The notes: a model not told the origin generated them from the letters alone. A DNA stretch of 64,000 nt from Bradyrhizobium algeriense (GCF_036924595.1 NZ_JAZHRV010000001.1:3720001-3784000); one strand, 5' to 3'. Counted from the first letter of the stretch, positions 44,628 to 54,688 are shown. A program made the numbers and translations.

Positions 44628-45596
44628 TCACTGCGCCTGCGCGCCGATGCCGGCGGCCTTGATGATCGGCCACCATTTTTCGATCTCGGCCTTCTGGAAA
44701 GCGGCCAATCCTTCCGGCGTTTGCTGCGCACGGGGCGCGACGTCGAGGCCCAGTTCGGTAAAGCGCTTCTGGATTGCAGGGTCAGCCAGCGCTTCCACCG
44801 TCGCGGCGTTGAGTTTTGCGATGACATCCTTCGGCGTGGCTTTCGGCGCCCAGAAGCCGAACCAGCCCGACATATAGAGGCCGGGCACGCCGGTCTCATC
44901 CGCGGTCGGAATGTCAGGCATCGAGGCCGAGCGCGTCGCCGAGAGGTTGGCGAGTGCCTTGATCTTGCCGGCGCGGATTTGCGGCAGCGCCACCGCGCCC
45001 TGCACAACCAGCAGATCCACCGTACCGGAGATCAGGTCGGTCATCGCAGGGCCTGCGCCGCGATAGGGAATGAACTGCACCTTCTGCTTGGTCAGGTTCT
45101 CGAACATCACGCCGGTGACGTTCGCCGCCGCGTTCTGGTTGACGAAATTGATCTTGCCCGGGTTTTCCTTCATCCAGGCGACCAGTTCGGCAAGCGTGTT
45201 GGCCGGCAGGTCTTTCTTGGCGACCATGAGCTGGGGATTGTTGGAAACAAGCGCGATCGGCTCAAAATCTTTTTCGAGGTCGTAGTCGAGCTTGTAGATG
45301 ATGCTACCGACATGGGTGTCCCACTGGCCGATGTCGAAGGTGTAGCCATCCGGCGCGGCGCGGGCGACGCGCCCGACACCAATGCTGCCGCCGGCGCCGC
45401 CGACATTTTCGATCACGACGGACTGCCCAAGCGTTGCGCGCATCCGCTCGGCCATGATCCGGGCGGCGGCATCGGTCGATCCGCCCGGCGGGAAAGGCAC
45501 CACCAGCGTAATCGGGCGGGAAGGATAGGTTTGCGCCTGCGCAGCCGCAGCACCGAAGAGGATCAAGAATGACAGCGCGGTCCAGAACCTCTTCAT
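44628..45596 (-). CDS. Bug-family periplasmic binding protein (tripartite tricarboxylate receptor)
   Basis: This 322-residue protein has a Sec signal peptide (cleavage near AAQAQ) and the Bug start TYPSRPITLVVPFPPGGSTD, with VIENVGGAGGSIGV and APDGYTFDIG. GGGGGAAAG precedes the ATG. It lies 37 bp after an RraA-like gene and should share its transcript, so the ligand may be the substrate or product of that enzyme, for example a hydroxy-carboxylate. No tctAB genes are present here. Confidence 0.88.
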   Translation of the reverse strand: MKRFWTALSFLILFGAAAAQAQTYPSRPITLVVPFPPGGSTDAAARIMAERMRATLGQSVVIENVGGAGGSIGVGRVARAAPDGYTFDIGQWDTHVGSIIYKLDYDLEKDFEPIALVSNNPQLMVAKKDLPANTLAELVAWMKENPGKINFVNQNAAANVTGVMFENLTKQKVQFIPYRGAGPAMTDLISGTVDLLVVQGAVALPQIRAGKIKALANLSATRSASMPDIPTADETGVPGLYMSGWFGFWAPKATPKDVIAKLNAATVEALADPAIQKRFTELGLDVAPRAQQTPEGLAAFQKAEIEKWWPIIKAAGIGAQAQ

Positions 45597-45633
45597 GACG
45601 CTTTCCCCCTGTTTGTTGAACCCTGACTTTTTG

Positions 45634-46353
45634 TCAGTGGATCTCGGACGAACGCTTCAACGCCTCTTTCAGTTTTTCCAGCGTGAAGTCCGGGCTGCGC
45701 GCGATCTCCAGGATCGGCGTCTCGCGCCGGCCGCAGAGTTCGGCGGCTTCCGGAATCTGCGTCGCGATATCTGTCGGGATCACGATGGCGCCGTGCTGGT
45801 CGGCGTGGATCAGATCGTCGGAATGCACCGTCATGCCGGCGACGCGCACTTCGCCGCCCCAGTGTTCAGCATGGACCCAGGCGTGCGACGGCCCGACCGA
45901 ACCGGCCAGCGCCTGGAAACCCGGCGCCCATTGCGGGATGTCGCGGATCGAGCCGTCGGTGATGACGCCGAGGCAGCCGAGCGCCTTGTGCACGTTGCTC
46001 TGCACCTCACCCCAGAACGCGCCGTAACCGGCATCGGCTCCGTCGATATCCTGGATCACGGTGATGCGCGGACCGAAGCCGGTGCCGACATATTCGTAAT
46101 AGGCGATGCGGCGCTTGGCCTGCTCGTCAGCCGGAAGGGTGGATTTGAGCACCGAGCGGATCGTCACGGTGCGGGCATAACCTACCATCGGCGGCAAATC
46201 GGGGAACGGGCAGACCAGCGGCTTGGTGGTGTAGCCGATCAGGCGGCGTTCGGGCGCGACGATTTCCATCGCATTGCAGATCGTCGGCGTGTCATAGCGC
46301 GCCAGCGCCTCGAGGACGGAAGCAGGCAGCGGGGCGGTAACGGCTTTGTTCAC
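45634..46353 (-). CDS. RraA-like / HMG aldolase-family protein
   Basis: This 239-residue protein belongs to the RraA-like superfamily, which includes 4-hydroxy-4-methyl-2-oxoglutarate aldolases and oxaloacetate decarboxylases as well as RNase E regulators. DTPTICNAMEI, GYARTV, QDIDGADAG, GVITDGSIRDI and ADQHGAIVIP fit the aldolase-like branch with the metal-binding Asp in DGSIRD. In context with a Bug receptor gene downstream, catabolism of a dicarboxylic or hydroxy acid is more likely than RNA turnover. The exact substrate is unknown. Confidence 0.82.
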   Translation of the reverse strand: MNKAVTAPLPASVLEALARYDTPTICNAMEIVAPERRLIGYTTKPLVCPFPDLPPMVGYARTVTIRSVLKSTLPADEQAKRRIAYYEYVGTGFGPRITVIQDIDGADAGYGAFWGEVQSNVHKALGCLGVITDGSIRDIPQWAPGFQALAGSVGPSHAWVHAEHWGGEVRVAGMTVHSDDLIHADQHGAIVIPTDIATQIPEAAELCGRRETPILEIARSPDFTLEKLKEALKRSSEIH

Positions 46354-46525
46354 GGCGTTCTCTCCTGGTCTTTTTCGGGCCGGCTGTTCCTGAAAAGCCG
46401 TGCATCCACAAGCCGTATAGCCGAGAAGAGCGCGATCAGCAAAAGTGGAAACAGGCTTTTGGCGCCCGACCGCGCTCTAAAATTATTGAATCAGGGGTGC
46501 CAGTGGAGGCGAGCTTGTAGAAGCA

Positions 46526-46546
46526 CGGCTCACCTTCCCTGAGCCG
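46526..46546 (-). terminator. Hairpin after the HlyD-family gene
   Basis: CGGCTCA (46526-46532) and TGAGCCG (46540-46546) form a perfect 7-bp stem with a 7-base loop, 8 bases after the stop of the leftward HlyD-like gene. Confidence 0.48.
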
Positions 46547-46554
46547 ACCGGCGA

Positions 46555-47664
46555 CTAGAGATAGGCCGTGTAGGAGCTGATCCAGACCAGGATCGACATG
46601 ATCAGGCCGATGACGCCGGCGTTCTCTGCAAACACGGTGGCTGTGCCCGGCATTCCGAGCCTGAGCTGGCTGCGGTCGATGTCCTTCGGTATGGAAATGG
46701 CCGCCGGATAGACCTTGACGCCGCTGATCGAGCCCACCCGGGCCAGCGTGCCCGAGACCGCAATCTGGCCCTGCCCCACGCCCTGCGGGATCTCGGTAAT
46801 CGTCGCGTCGTGAATGCGGCCGGGGTCGTCGTCGAACACGAGCTTCACCCGGGCGCCGGGCTTGATGGTCTTAAATCCGTTGGGCGAGAACATGCCGACG
46901 ATGACGATCTCATCGGCGACGATGAACGACATCACGGAGCGCGCCTGCACGGCGCGGTCGCCGACGGCGAGCGCCATCACCGTTACTGTGCCGTCCGCGG
47001 GCGCACGGATCGTCGTTTGGTCGAGCTCCCATTTGGCATTGTCGAGCTGGGCCTGGATTTGGGCAACCGTCGTATTGACGCCGCCGACCTCCGATTCCAT
47101 GGCGAGCTGTGCGTTCAACTGCGCGGCCTTGGCCGCCTGGAGCTGATACTCCACGGTCTCGTATTGCACCTGGGTGTCTTGCAAACGAAACTCGGTTTGC
47201 GCGCCTTCGCCGGCGAGCTTGCTGTAATCCGCAAGCCGCTGCCTGTGATAGGCGAGCTGCTTGGCGAGTCCTTCAGCGTTCGCCGTTGCTTGCTCGTAGT
47301 TCGCCGCAAGTTGTTTGACTTGCTGCCGTGACTGAGCGAGCGACGCCTCGAGCTGGCTGACCTTGTACTGGAACGGTGCCGGATCGATGCGGAACAGGAC
47401 GCTTCCGGCTTTCACCGGCTCATTCGGCTTGGCCGGTATCTCGATCACCTGACCGGAAACATTGGGGGTAATCTCCGCGACGCGGGAAATGACGACAAAG
47501 CTTCCCGAGGGAGTGAGGTAATTGAACATGGCCAGGAATACCGCGAGGATAGACGCGCCGATCAGCACGGCCACCGTGCCGGAGCCCCATCCCCACCGCA
47601 CCAGCTTGAGCTTCGAGAAAACGAGCCACAGCAGGACCACGTAAAGCAACAATATAATGAACAT
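46555..47664 (-). CDS. HlyD/EmrA-family membrane fusion protein (YiaV/YibH-like)
   Basis: This 369-residue protein starts with two hydrophobic helices (about 1-15 and 28-50), then the lipoyl/barrel-sandwich motif VSGQVIEIPAKPNEPVKAGSVLFRID (in part), a coiled-coil hairpin (about 105-190) and a beta-barrel region with TTIRAPADGTVTVMALAVGD. It lacks an outer-membrane TolC-type partner and a pump gene nearby. The double N-terminal helix resembles E. coli YiaV. GGAGTGCC lies before the ATG at 47664. It probably links the inner membrane to the periplasm in export of a small molecule. Confidence 0.82.
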   Translation of the reverse strand: MFIILLLYVVLLWLVFSKLKLVRWGWGSGTVAVLIGASILAVFLAMFNYLTPSGSFVVISRVAEITPNVSGQVIEIPAKPNEPVKAGSVLFRIDPAPFQYKVSQLEASLAQSRQQVKQLAANYEQATANAEGLAKQLAYHRQRLADYSKLAGEGAQTEFRLQDTQVQYETVEYQLQAAKAAQLNAQLAMESEVGGVNTTVAQIQAQLDNAKWELDQTTIRAPADGTVTVMALAVGDRAVQARSVMSFIVADEIVIVGMFSPNGFKTIKPGARVKLVFDDDPGRIHDATITEIPQGVGQGQIAVSGTLARVGSISGVKVYPAAISIPKDIDRSQLRLGMPGTATVFAENAGVIGLIMSILVWISSYTAYL

Positions 47665-47903
47665 GACGGCACTCCGGCATCTGCCATTGGTCGAGGCACG
47701 AACGACTGGCGGACCCGCATGACGCACGTTATGCGGTCAAGGCGCCCGCCCGCGCCTTTTCCTCACCTCTGCAGGCAGCCGGGAGCAATTGATGCGCTCG
47801 AATGGCCTGCCATCCATGTCGGCCGACGCAGTCTATCGAACACACCGCCCGATGAGCCGAAGGCGCTCAGTCGCACCAAGCTTCCTGCCTGTTTGCAACA
47901 CCC

Positions 47904-49565
47904 CTAGCGCTTGTCCTGACGCCCGATCGTTTCGGTCGGAGCGGCAGCAAGTTCGATCTCGCTCGGCCGCCACGCCTTGGTGAAGAACGGCTCGAGCGGG
48001 CTGTAGAGGCGCAGGATCGTGAACCAGCCCTTGCCGGGCGTGGTCTGAATCCAGTTGCCGCGCGGCACTTCTTGCGGCTGCGTCGGACCGAAATAGATGG
48101 TCGTCGAGCCGTCGGCGCTGGCTTCGGCAGCGGGCGAGGGATAGGTCTGGCTGCCGGCGCGCGGGAAGCGCTGTGGCGTGTCGAGCAACGATCGCGTCTG
48201 GTTGTCGTAGAGCGTAAAGGACCAGAACGCCCGCGCGGGGATGTTCTTGGGCAGCGTCACCTTGTAGGTTTTGCCGCCGTCGAAGGGGTTATTGGCGGAA
48301 TCGACAAAACCCATCAGATACTGCGAGCCGACGTCGGGAATGCGCATGATCATGCCCGGCGAATCCAGCGTGTAGCCGTAGTAGAACGCGGTCCGCGAAT
48401 CCAGAGTCCGTGCGCCGGTCGGCAGCAGCGGCTTGAACATGCCCTCTTTGGTGAACTCCGGCGGCGGCGTCTCGAAGTTGGCGCCGCCTTCCCACAGCAT
48501 ACTGGCCCACATCGAGCCGGGGTAGTACGCCCATTCCGGATGAGGCACGGCGGAGCGCCAGTTCAGCACGCGGCCGGTCGCGTTGCCAACGGCGGCAGCA
48601 TCGGTGAGGATCTTCTTCATCCGCGCATCAGGCTTGAACGGCTTGCCTTTCACGATGCCGATGGCGGCCAGTTGCCCGGAGAGTTCTACGTCGTAACTGG
48701 TCGCGGGCTCCTGCTGAACGTTCTCGTTGATCATTTCGAAGAAGCCGTAATCGCCGGGCGGAATCGTGTTGAACGCCTTGCCGCTGGCCTCGACGAACCT
48801 GGTTTCAGGAGCAGGTGGGTTCTTGGCGAGCCGTACCTTGCCTTCCAGGGCTGTCGCGATGCTCGTACCGACACCGCCCGGTGTGTAGGGATAGATCTTG
48901 AGATGCTTCTTGATCAGTTCAACGGTTGGCTTGGGATCATTGTTGGTCAGGAACGATCGCGCTGCGTACAGTACGCGGTTGGTCTTCGAGCGCGCGATGT
49001 AGAAACCGCCTTCGGGCAGCGGCCCTTCGTAGCCGGGCGGTAGGATGAGGTACTTGCCGCCCTCGCCGCGATCCGGCCCCGGGAAGCCGATGTCGACGAT
49101 CCACGAAAACCACATGTCGTTGATGGTGCCTAGGCCCATCGGCGGCTGCTCGACCACCATTGGGCCTTTCGACAGGTTCACAACCGCCATGTAGTAGATG
49201 GTGTCGGCGTTGGCGGTGAGAAACAGCGACTTTGCGTCCATCAAATCGGAGAAGATGATCGGGGTGTTGTCTTCAGCACCGATGCTCTGGAAACCCTTGC
49301 CCAAGGCATACGCCGATGCACCACGGAAGCTGTTGTTGTACGCGTTCAGGGCGCGTGTGAAGTCCAGCGTGTCGCGCACCTTCTCTGCGGTTTCCACAGT
49401 CGGTGCGCCGTCCTTGAATTCAAGGGTACCGATCCGGGTCTCGACCCGGTCGGGTGTGATGAGCCCCGGAGGGATTCCGGATGGCGTCTGAGCAGCGGCC
49501 AGGCGGGGAAATGACAACACGGCGCAGGCCGTGACTGCGGCAAACACTCGAAACGACTGCTTCAT
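47904..49565 (-). CDS. Exported DUF1254/DUF1214 protein
   Basis: This 553-residue protein has a signal peptide (ending near LAAAQT) and the two linked domains DUF1254 (about 60-200; TPIIFSDLMDAKSLFLTANADTIYY in part) and DUF1214 (about 400-525; AFWSFTLYDNQTRSLLDTPQ). The role of this family is unknown; members are common in soil bacteria and lie in the periplasm. AGGAGA precedes the ATG at 49565. It stands alone with an 817-bp spacer upstream that contains a FixK-type site. Confidence 0.86.
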   Translation of the reverse strand: MKQSFRVFAAVTACAVLSFPRLAAAQTPSGIPPGLITPDRVETRIGTLEFKDGAPTVETAEKVRDTLDFTRALNAYNNSFRGASAYALGKGFQSIGAEDNTPIIFSDLMDAKSLFLTANADTIYYMAVVNLSKGPMVVEQPPMGLGTINDMWFSWIVDIGFPGPDRGEGGKYLILPPGYEGPLPEGGFYIARSKTNRVLYAARSFLTNNDPKPTVELIKKHLKIYPYTPGGVGTSIATALEGKVRLAKNPPAPETRFVEASGKAFNTIPPGDYGFFEMINENVQQEPATSYDVELSGQLAAIGIVKGKPFKPDARMKKILTDAAAVGNATGRVLNWRSAVPHPEWAYYPGSMWASMLWEGGANFETPPPEFTKEGMFKPLLPTGARTLDSRTAFYYGYTLDSPGMIMRIPDVGSQYLMGFVDSANNPFDGGKTYKVTLPKNIPARAFWSFTLYDNQTRSLLDTPQRFPRAGSQTYPSPAAEASADGSTTIYFGPTQPQEVPRGNWIQTTPGKGWFTILRLYSPLEPFFTKAWRPSEIELAAAPTETIGRQDKR

Positions 49566-50382
49566 GGTTTGGTCTCCTCTACACGACGCTGCGCCGGCTC
49601 CGATCGCTGCCGGAGCGCGGCACACCAGTTACCGGAATGAAATATTGGATTATGTGTTGAAGCGCGGCGTGGCGAAAAAACCGCACGCCGAAGATCGCTG
49701 ACGACCGCGTTCTGCTCCCCGCCACTTTGCACCGAATACTCCGTGCACCAGGACACGTCACTGCCAGACGATGGGAGAAGACTATCGCGCGCTGACGCAC
49801 GCGACAACGAAAAATCATCCAGCGACCTTCATGATCTTCTGACGTTCTCGCGAAGGTAGAAAATGCTCGGTTTGACTTAAATCAATGAAATTGGTCGGAG
49901 GTGCGGGGCATCATTGGCGACATCGAAAAACGGCAGTCTGGTATTCCAGGCCGTCACGTTTGAGGCGTCGAATAGCATGTACCCGGCGAAACCGCGCGGC
50001 CCGCCATCGCAGACGCTGGTCGTCATTCTCCGGTTGTGCTAATGTAACTCCCGTGGAGGTAGCAGAAGTATTTTCTTTCAAAGCACCTTAAAGATAACGA
50101 GGCCCATAACCTTTAATTTAATTCCAGCGCGCGTTTTTGATTCTGCAGACGCTATGCGGCGTAAACTGCAGTGTGAATTGCTTGTCTTTGTTACGACCTC
50201 TCGCGTGAAGCGAAAGCGCTGGGACGCCGATCGAACTTCTGTGTGAAGAAGAGGAGTCGATGTCATGCACAAAATTGAATCAAATTCCAAGATTGCCGGC
50301 TCTCCACCCCAATACTGAGAGAAGGATGGCGGCCGCACCAGGAGTCGATCTGGAATGAATTAGCTGAACGGAGGGCACGGAT
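49566..50382. other. Divergent intergenic region, 817 bp
   Basis: No gene is supported; the ORF starting at 49885 begins inside a FixK-like box and has no site. The region must contain promoters for the DUF1254 gene and the DUF3604 operon. Apart from the FixK-like box I see no clear structure. Confidence 0.4.
49872..49885. promoter_or_regulatory. FixK/FNR-type binding site
   Basis: TTGACTTAAATCAA fits the rhizobial FixK consensus TTGA/C-N6-T/GCAA exactly. It lies 307 bp upstream of the DUF1254 gene and about 500 bp upstream of the DUF3604 operon. FixK activates promoters from about -40, so either an unseen transcript starts near 49838 or 49919 or the site is a chance match. Confidence 0.42.
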
Positions 50383-52707
50383 ATGAAGCATCTCGACCGC
50401 CGCAACTGGATTGCATTGTTCGCCTTTACAGCTTCCACAGCGCTCATATCGCCGGCGCTCGCCCAAACCACGCCGGAGCGCAACGCATATTTCGGGGAGA
50501 CCCACGTCCATACCGGCTGGTCGTTCGACGCCTACATCTTCGGCAACACCAAGACCGGGCCGGAGGAAGCCTACAAATATGCGACGGGGCAGATCATCCA
50601 ACACCCAATGGGTTATCCGATCAAGATCACGACCCCGCTGGACTGGATGGGCGTGACCGATCACTCCGAATATGTCGGGACGGTCAAGCTGGCGAATACT
50701 CCCGGCTCCGCCCTGAGCAAGCTGCCGATCGCAGAGAAGCTGAAGGTTCGCAGCCCAGCCGATATTCAGAGAATATATCTTTGGCTCGGCTACACGATCG
50801 TCGACAAGAAGCCGATCAAGGAATTGATCAGCCCGGAAGTCGCCGGCAACATCTGGAAAGAGAACAATGCGATTGCGGATCGCTTCAACAAGCCCGGTAA
50901 ATTTACGGCGTTCTGTTCCTATGAATGGACGTCGACGCCCGACAACCGGAACATGCACCGCAACGTCTTCTTCAAGGACTGCGCCAAGGTGCCGGAGCTG
51001 CCGTTCAGCGCCATCGACTCGTCGGCTCCAGAAGATCTGTGGGACTGGATGGACGTCCAGCGCAAGGCCGGCAGCGAGTTGCTTGCGATCTCGCATAACG
51101 CGAATCTCTCCGACGGAATCATGTTCCCGACGGAGGTCGATTTCAAGGGACGGCCGATCGACAAGGCGTGGGCCGAGTCACGCGAGCGCAATGAGAAGCT
51201 GTCCGAGATCAAGCAGATCAAGGGGCAGTCGGAGACGCATCCCAGCCTGTCGCCCAACGATGAGTTCGCGAATTTCGAGGTGCTGACCTATCTGCTCGGC
51301 GATCCCGCGGGACGTTTCCCGACTATCCCCGGCAGCTACATTCGCGACGCCTACAAGACCGGCATCGCGATGCAGGATTCGCGAGGTTACAACCCTTACA
51401 AATTCGGCATCGTCGGCGGCTCCGACTCGCACAATACCGGCGTCCCCTATCGCCAGGAGAACTTCTACGGCGGCCACGCCCGCAACGACGGCGATGAAAA
51501 GCAGCGCATGTCGGGTCACGTCTTCGCTGGCCTCGATGTTCGTCTCGAGAATCCCGCCGGCCTCACCGGCCTGTGGGCCGAGGAGAACACCCGTGCCGCG
51601 CTGTTCAATGCCATGCAGCGCAAGGAAACCTTTGCCACCAGCGGACCGCGCATCCAATTGCGCTTCTTTGGCGGGTGGGATTACAGCCAGGACGCAAAGG
51701 ACGTAAAGAACAGGGAAATCTGGAACATCGTTCCGGATTGGCTGAAGGACCGGCTGTGGGTCCGCACCGCCTATGCGCAGGGCGTGCCGATGGGAGGCGA
51801 CCTGCCGTCTATGCCGGCCGAAAAGAAGGCACCCTCCTTTGCGGTGTGGGCGGTGAAGGACCCGACATCGGGCAACCTTGACCGCATTCAAATCGTCAAG
51901 GGGTGGACCAAGGACGGCCAATCTTTCGAAAAGGTCTTTGATGTGGTTTGGGCGGGCAAACGCACGCCCGATCCGGTCACGGGCAAGGTCCCGCCGATCG
52001 GCAGCACCGTCAACATTCAGGAAGCGACCTACAAGAACACGATCGGCGCGGTCGAACTGAAGGCTGTATGGAGCGATCCGGAATTCGACCCCGGTCTCAA
52101 CGCATTCTATTACGCCCGGGCACTCGAAATCCCGACGCCGCGGTGGACCACGATTCAGGCCAAGAATCTCGGGATCAATCCGCCCGAGATCGTGTCGGCC
52201 ACGGTACAGGAGCGCGCGTGGGCCTCGCCGATCTGGTACACGCCGACCGAACAGGCGCGCGTGACCGCAAAACCGGGCACCACCGTCGCCAGCCTGCAAC
52301 AGCAACCAGGCGCGGCAGCGCTGAATGATGCAGAGCTCAAGGACCTGATCGTCGGCAAGTCGACATGGATCCGCAACAACGCGACCGGCAGCGTCTTCCA
52401 GGTCATCTGGAGCTCGGCCGGCCGGCGCCTGATCACCAATGTCGACGGGACGCTGCCGCAGCCGGGGCAGATCGGCGATGTCATGCATAGCGGCGAACTT
52501 GGCTCGCCTTCGTCCTATTCCATCAAGGATGGCAAGATCGTCACCGCGTTCGGAAACCTGCCTTATGAGGTCACCGTCTACAAGGTGGGCGACAAGTACT
52601 TCGGCGCGCGCAGCAATGAATACGGCTACGCCAATTATGAGATCGTTCCGACACCGATAAATCTGGAGAATCTCAGCTCGGGTCAAGCCGAGCGTCCTCC
52701 GTTGTGA
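50383..52707 (+). CDS. Exported DUF3604 protein (PHP-like metal-dependent)
   Basis: This 774-residue protein has a signal peptide (about 1-27, ending SPALAQ) and a DUF3604 body related to PHP phosphoesterases. Metal-ligand-like clusters are visible: GETHVHTGW (about 38-46), VTDHSEY, ISHNANLSDG and GSDSHNTG. It is periplasmic. The reaction is not known. GGAGGG lies 7 bases before the ATG. It heads an operon with a parvulin-like protein and a HupE-like membrane protein, an arrangement known from other proteobacteria but without an assigned role. Confidence 0.87.
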   Translation: MKHLDRRNWIALFAFTASTALISPALAQTTPERNAYFGETHVHTGWSFDAYIFGNTKTGPEEAYKYATGQIIQHPMGYPIKITTPLDWMGVTDHSEYVGTVKLANTPGSALSKLPIAEKLKVRSPADIQRIYLWLGYTIVDKKPIKELISPEVAGNIWKENNAIADRFNKPGKFTAFCSYEWTSTPDNRNMHRNVFFKDCAKVPELPFSAIDSSAPEDLWDWMDVQRKAGSELLAISHNANLSDGIMFPTEVDFKGRPIDKAWAESRERNEKLSEIKQIKGQSETHPSLSPNDEFANFEVLTYLLGDPAGRFPTIPGSYIRDAYKTGIAMQDSRGYNPYKFGIVGGSDSHNTGVPYRQENFYGGHARNDGDEKQRMSGHVFAGLDVRLENPAGLTGLWAEENTRAALFNAMQRKETFATSGPRIQLRFFGGWDYSQDAKDVKNREIWNIVPDWLKDRLWVRTAYAQGVPMGGDLPSMPAEKKAPSFAVWAVKDPTSGNLDRIQIVKGWTKDGQSFEKVFDVVWAGKRTPDPVTGKVPPIGSTVNIQEATYKNTIGAVELKAVWSDPEFDPGLNAFYYARALEIPTPRWTTIQAKNLGINPPEIVSATVQERAWASPIWYTPTEQARVTAKPGTTVASLQQQPGAAALNDAELKDLIVGKSTWIRNNATGSVFQVIWSSAGRRLITNVDGTLPQPGQIGDVMHSGELGSPSSYSIKDGKIVTAFGNLPYEVTVYKVGDKYFGARSNEYGYANYEIVPTPINLENLSSGQAERPPL

Positions 52708-52759
52708 AGTGGCATTGCCGGCAAGAGATTGTGAGGTGTCGTTGGATCGCCAAGCTGAT

Positions 52760-53668
52760 ATGAACGCTGCGCCCGGCAAGAATCCGGACGCAGCCGTGCC
52801 GGCTCAGCCATTGTCGCTGCGACGTTGGTTGCACGAACCCCTGGTTCATTTTGTTATGATCGGCATGGCCCTGTTTGCTGGCTACAGCGTCTTGAATCCA
52901 AAATCAGAGACCGCATCCGACTCCAACCGGATTGTCGTGACGCCGGACGATCTTGTTCAGATAAGTGTGGCCTGGCTGGCGAAGGGCCGGCCACCGCCGA
53001 CCCCGGAGCAAATGCAGAACCTCATTGAACTCAAGGTTCGGGAGGAAGTGCTGTTTCGGGAGGCAAAGGCGCTCGGGTTGGACAAGGATGACACGATCGT
53101 CAAGCGGCGCATGGCGCAGAAAATGGAATTTCTGGCCGAGGGTGCTGCAGTCGATAACGACCCTTCGACCGATACGCTAAGGGCCTGGTTCACGGACAAT
53201 CAGCAGCGATTTGCTCTCTTGCCGCGCGTCTCTTTCCGCCATCTTTATTTTTCTTCCGATCGACATGGTGAGCGCACACGGGAAGCTGCCGCGAAAGCCC
53301 TGGAGAAAATCGCTGACCAATCGGGCGAAGCTAAGGACGTTGCGGCTCTTGGTGACCCCTTCATGTACCAGGATCACTACGGCGATCGGTCCTTCGACGA
53401 TATCGCGAAGCTGTTCGGGCTGAATTTTGCTCGAGTGCTGGTGGGCACCAAGCCTGGCTCGTGGCAGGGGCCGGTGGAATCCGGGTACGGATGGCACCTG
53501 ATTTTTGTCGATTCTTCCGCTCCGAGCAGAGTACCCGCCTTCGAAGAAATCGAGTCGGACATCAAAGCAGGCTGGATCGCTGACCAGCGCGCTCAGGCGA
53601 AGGCAAATGCCTACGAGACGATGCGAGCACGCTATCAGGTCGTGCTGCCGGAGAAGCTGCCAAATTAG
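52760..53668 (+). CDS. Membrane-anchored parvulin-type peptidyl-prolyl isomerase
   Basis: From the ATG at 52760 this is a 302-residue protein with one membrane helix (about 30-47) followed by SurA/PpiC-like helices and a parvulin domain (about 145-270; PRVSFRHLYFSSDRHGERTREAA, with PVESGYGWHLIFVD at its end). It should help fold or assemble exported proteins. Upstream in-frame GTG codons at 52709 and 52736 are possible starts; none has a strong ribosome binding site. It begins just after DUF3604 and ends 15 bp before the HupE-like gene. Confidence 0.82.
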   Translation: MNAAPGKNPDAAVPAQPLSLRRWLHEPLVHFVMIGMALFAGYSVLNPKSETASDSNRIVVTPDDLVQISVAWLAKGRPPPTPEQMQNLIELKVREEVLFREAKALGLDKDDTIVKRRMAQKMEFLAEGAAVDNDPSTDTLRAWFTDNQQRFALLPRVSFRHLYFSSDRHGERTREAAAKALEKIADQSGEAKDVAALGDPFMYQDHYGDRSFDDIAKLFGLNFARVLVGTKPGSWQGPVESGYGWHLIFVDSSAPSRVPAFEEIESDIKAGWIADQRAQAKANAYETMRARYQVVLPEKLPN

Positions 53669-53683
53669 CCGGCGGAGAAAACC

Positions 53684-54688
53684 TTGAGTTTACGATCGGC
53701 ATTTCTCGGTATTCTTTTCGTGACGTTCGGACTTTTCAGTACCGCGTCCGCACACGAGTCCCGTCCGGCCTATATGGAAGTGACCGAGATAGCGCCGCAC
53801 CGATATCAGATTGTCTGGCGCACCCCGCTGTTATCTGGCATGCGGCTTCCGGTCGCGCTCCGATTGCCGGAGACAGCGCGCAACGTCACCGAGCCGACAC
53901 TGCGCGAACTTTCGGATTCGCTGATCGAACGCAGGTTGGTCGAACTGGACAAGGGGCTCACCGGCGCGCGCATCGAAATCGTCGGGCTGCAGGCGACAAT
54001 CACCGACGCGCTGGTGCGCGTGCAGTTGCTCGATGGGACCTATTCCACCACCTTGGTGCGCCCGTCAAAACCCTGGATCGAGATCGCAACCTCGCGCAGC
54101 TCGCTGGAGGTTGCCTTCGCCTATCTGATGCACGGCATCGAGCACATCCTGCTCGGCTACGACCATTTGCTGTTCGTGCTGGCCCTGATCCTGATCGTGC
54201 GCCGCGGCCGCGTCCTTCTGATCACGGTCACTGCCTTCACCATCGCTCATTCCATCACCTTGAGCCTTGCAACGCTGGGCGTGGTGCACGTCCCCGGACC
54301 GCCGGTCGAGGCAACGATCGCGCTGAGCATTCTGCTCCTCGCCTGTGAGATCATCCGATCGGACCGGGGGCAGCCAAGCCTGACCGCGCAATGGCCGTGG
54401 CTCGTTGCCTTCTCGTTTGGCCTCTTGCACGGATTTGGCTTTGCCGGCGCGCTGACGGAGATTGGCTTGCCCCAGGGGGATATTCCGCTTGCGTTGTTTG
54501 CCTTCAATGTCGGCGTTGAAGTCGGACAACTGATCTTCATCGCGGCCGTTCTGGGCGCCTTGCGACTGACCAAATGGATCAAGTTTCCGGTTTTCGTCAA
54601 ACGCCACGCAAGGCTGGCGACGACCTATGCGATCGGGATCATGGCTGCGTACTGGTTCATTGAGCGATTAGCCGGGTTTACCGCCTGA
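53684..54688 (+). CDS. HupE/UreJ-family membrane protein
   Basis: This 334-residue protein has a signal peptide, an N-terminal periplasmic domain (about 25-140) and a HupE/UreJ_2 membrane part of about six helices. GIEHILLGYDHLLFVLALIL and LLHGFGFAGALTEIGLPQGD hold the conserved His, Asp and Gly residues, which in HupE proteins concern Ni or Co transport. The start is a TTG with GGAG six bases before it. It is the last gene of the operon; the metal link fits the metal-binding DUF3604 product. It converges on pssA, only 4 bp apart. Confidence 0.84.
   Translation: MSLRSAFLGILFVTFGLFSTASAHESRPAYMEVTEIAPHRYQIVWRTPLLSGMRLPVALRLPETARNVTEPTLRELSDSLIERRLVELDKGLTGARIEIVGLQATITDALVRVQLLDGTYSTTLVRPSKPWIEIATSRSSLEVAFAYLMHGIEHILLGYDHLLFVLALILIVRRGRVLLITVTAFTIAHSITLSLATLGVVHVPGPPVEATIALSILLLACEIIRSDRGQPSLTAQWPWLVAFSFGLLHGFGFAGALTEIGLPQGDIPLALFAFNVGVEVGQLIFIAAVLGALRLTKWIKFPVFVKRHARLATTYAIGIMAAYWFIERLAGFTA

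Noticed and set aside
51178..52779. 533-codon open frame on the minus strand
   Set aside because: It is antisense to DUF3604 and lacks any recognisable motif or start signal.
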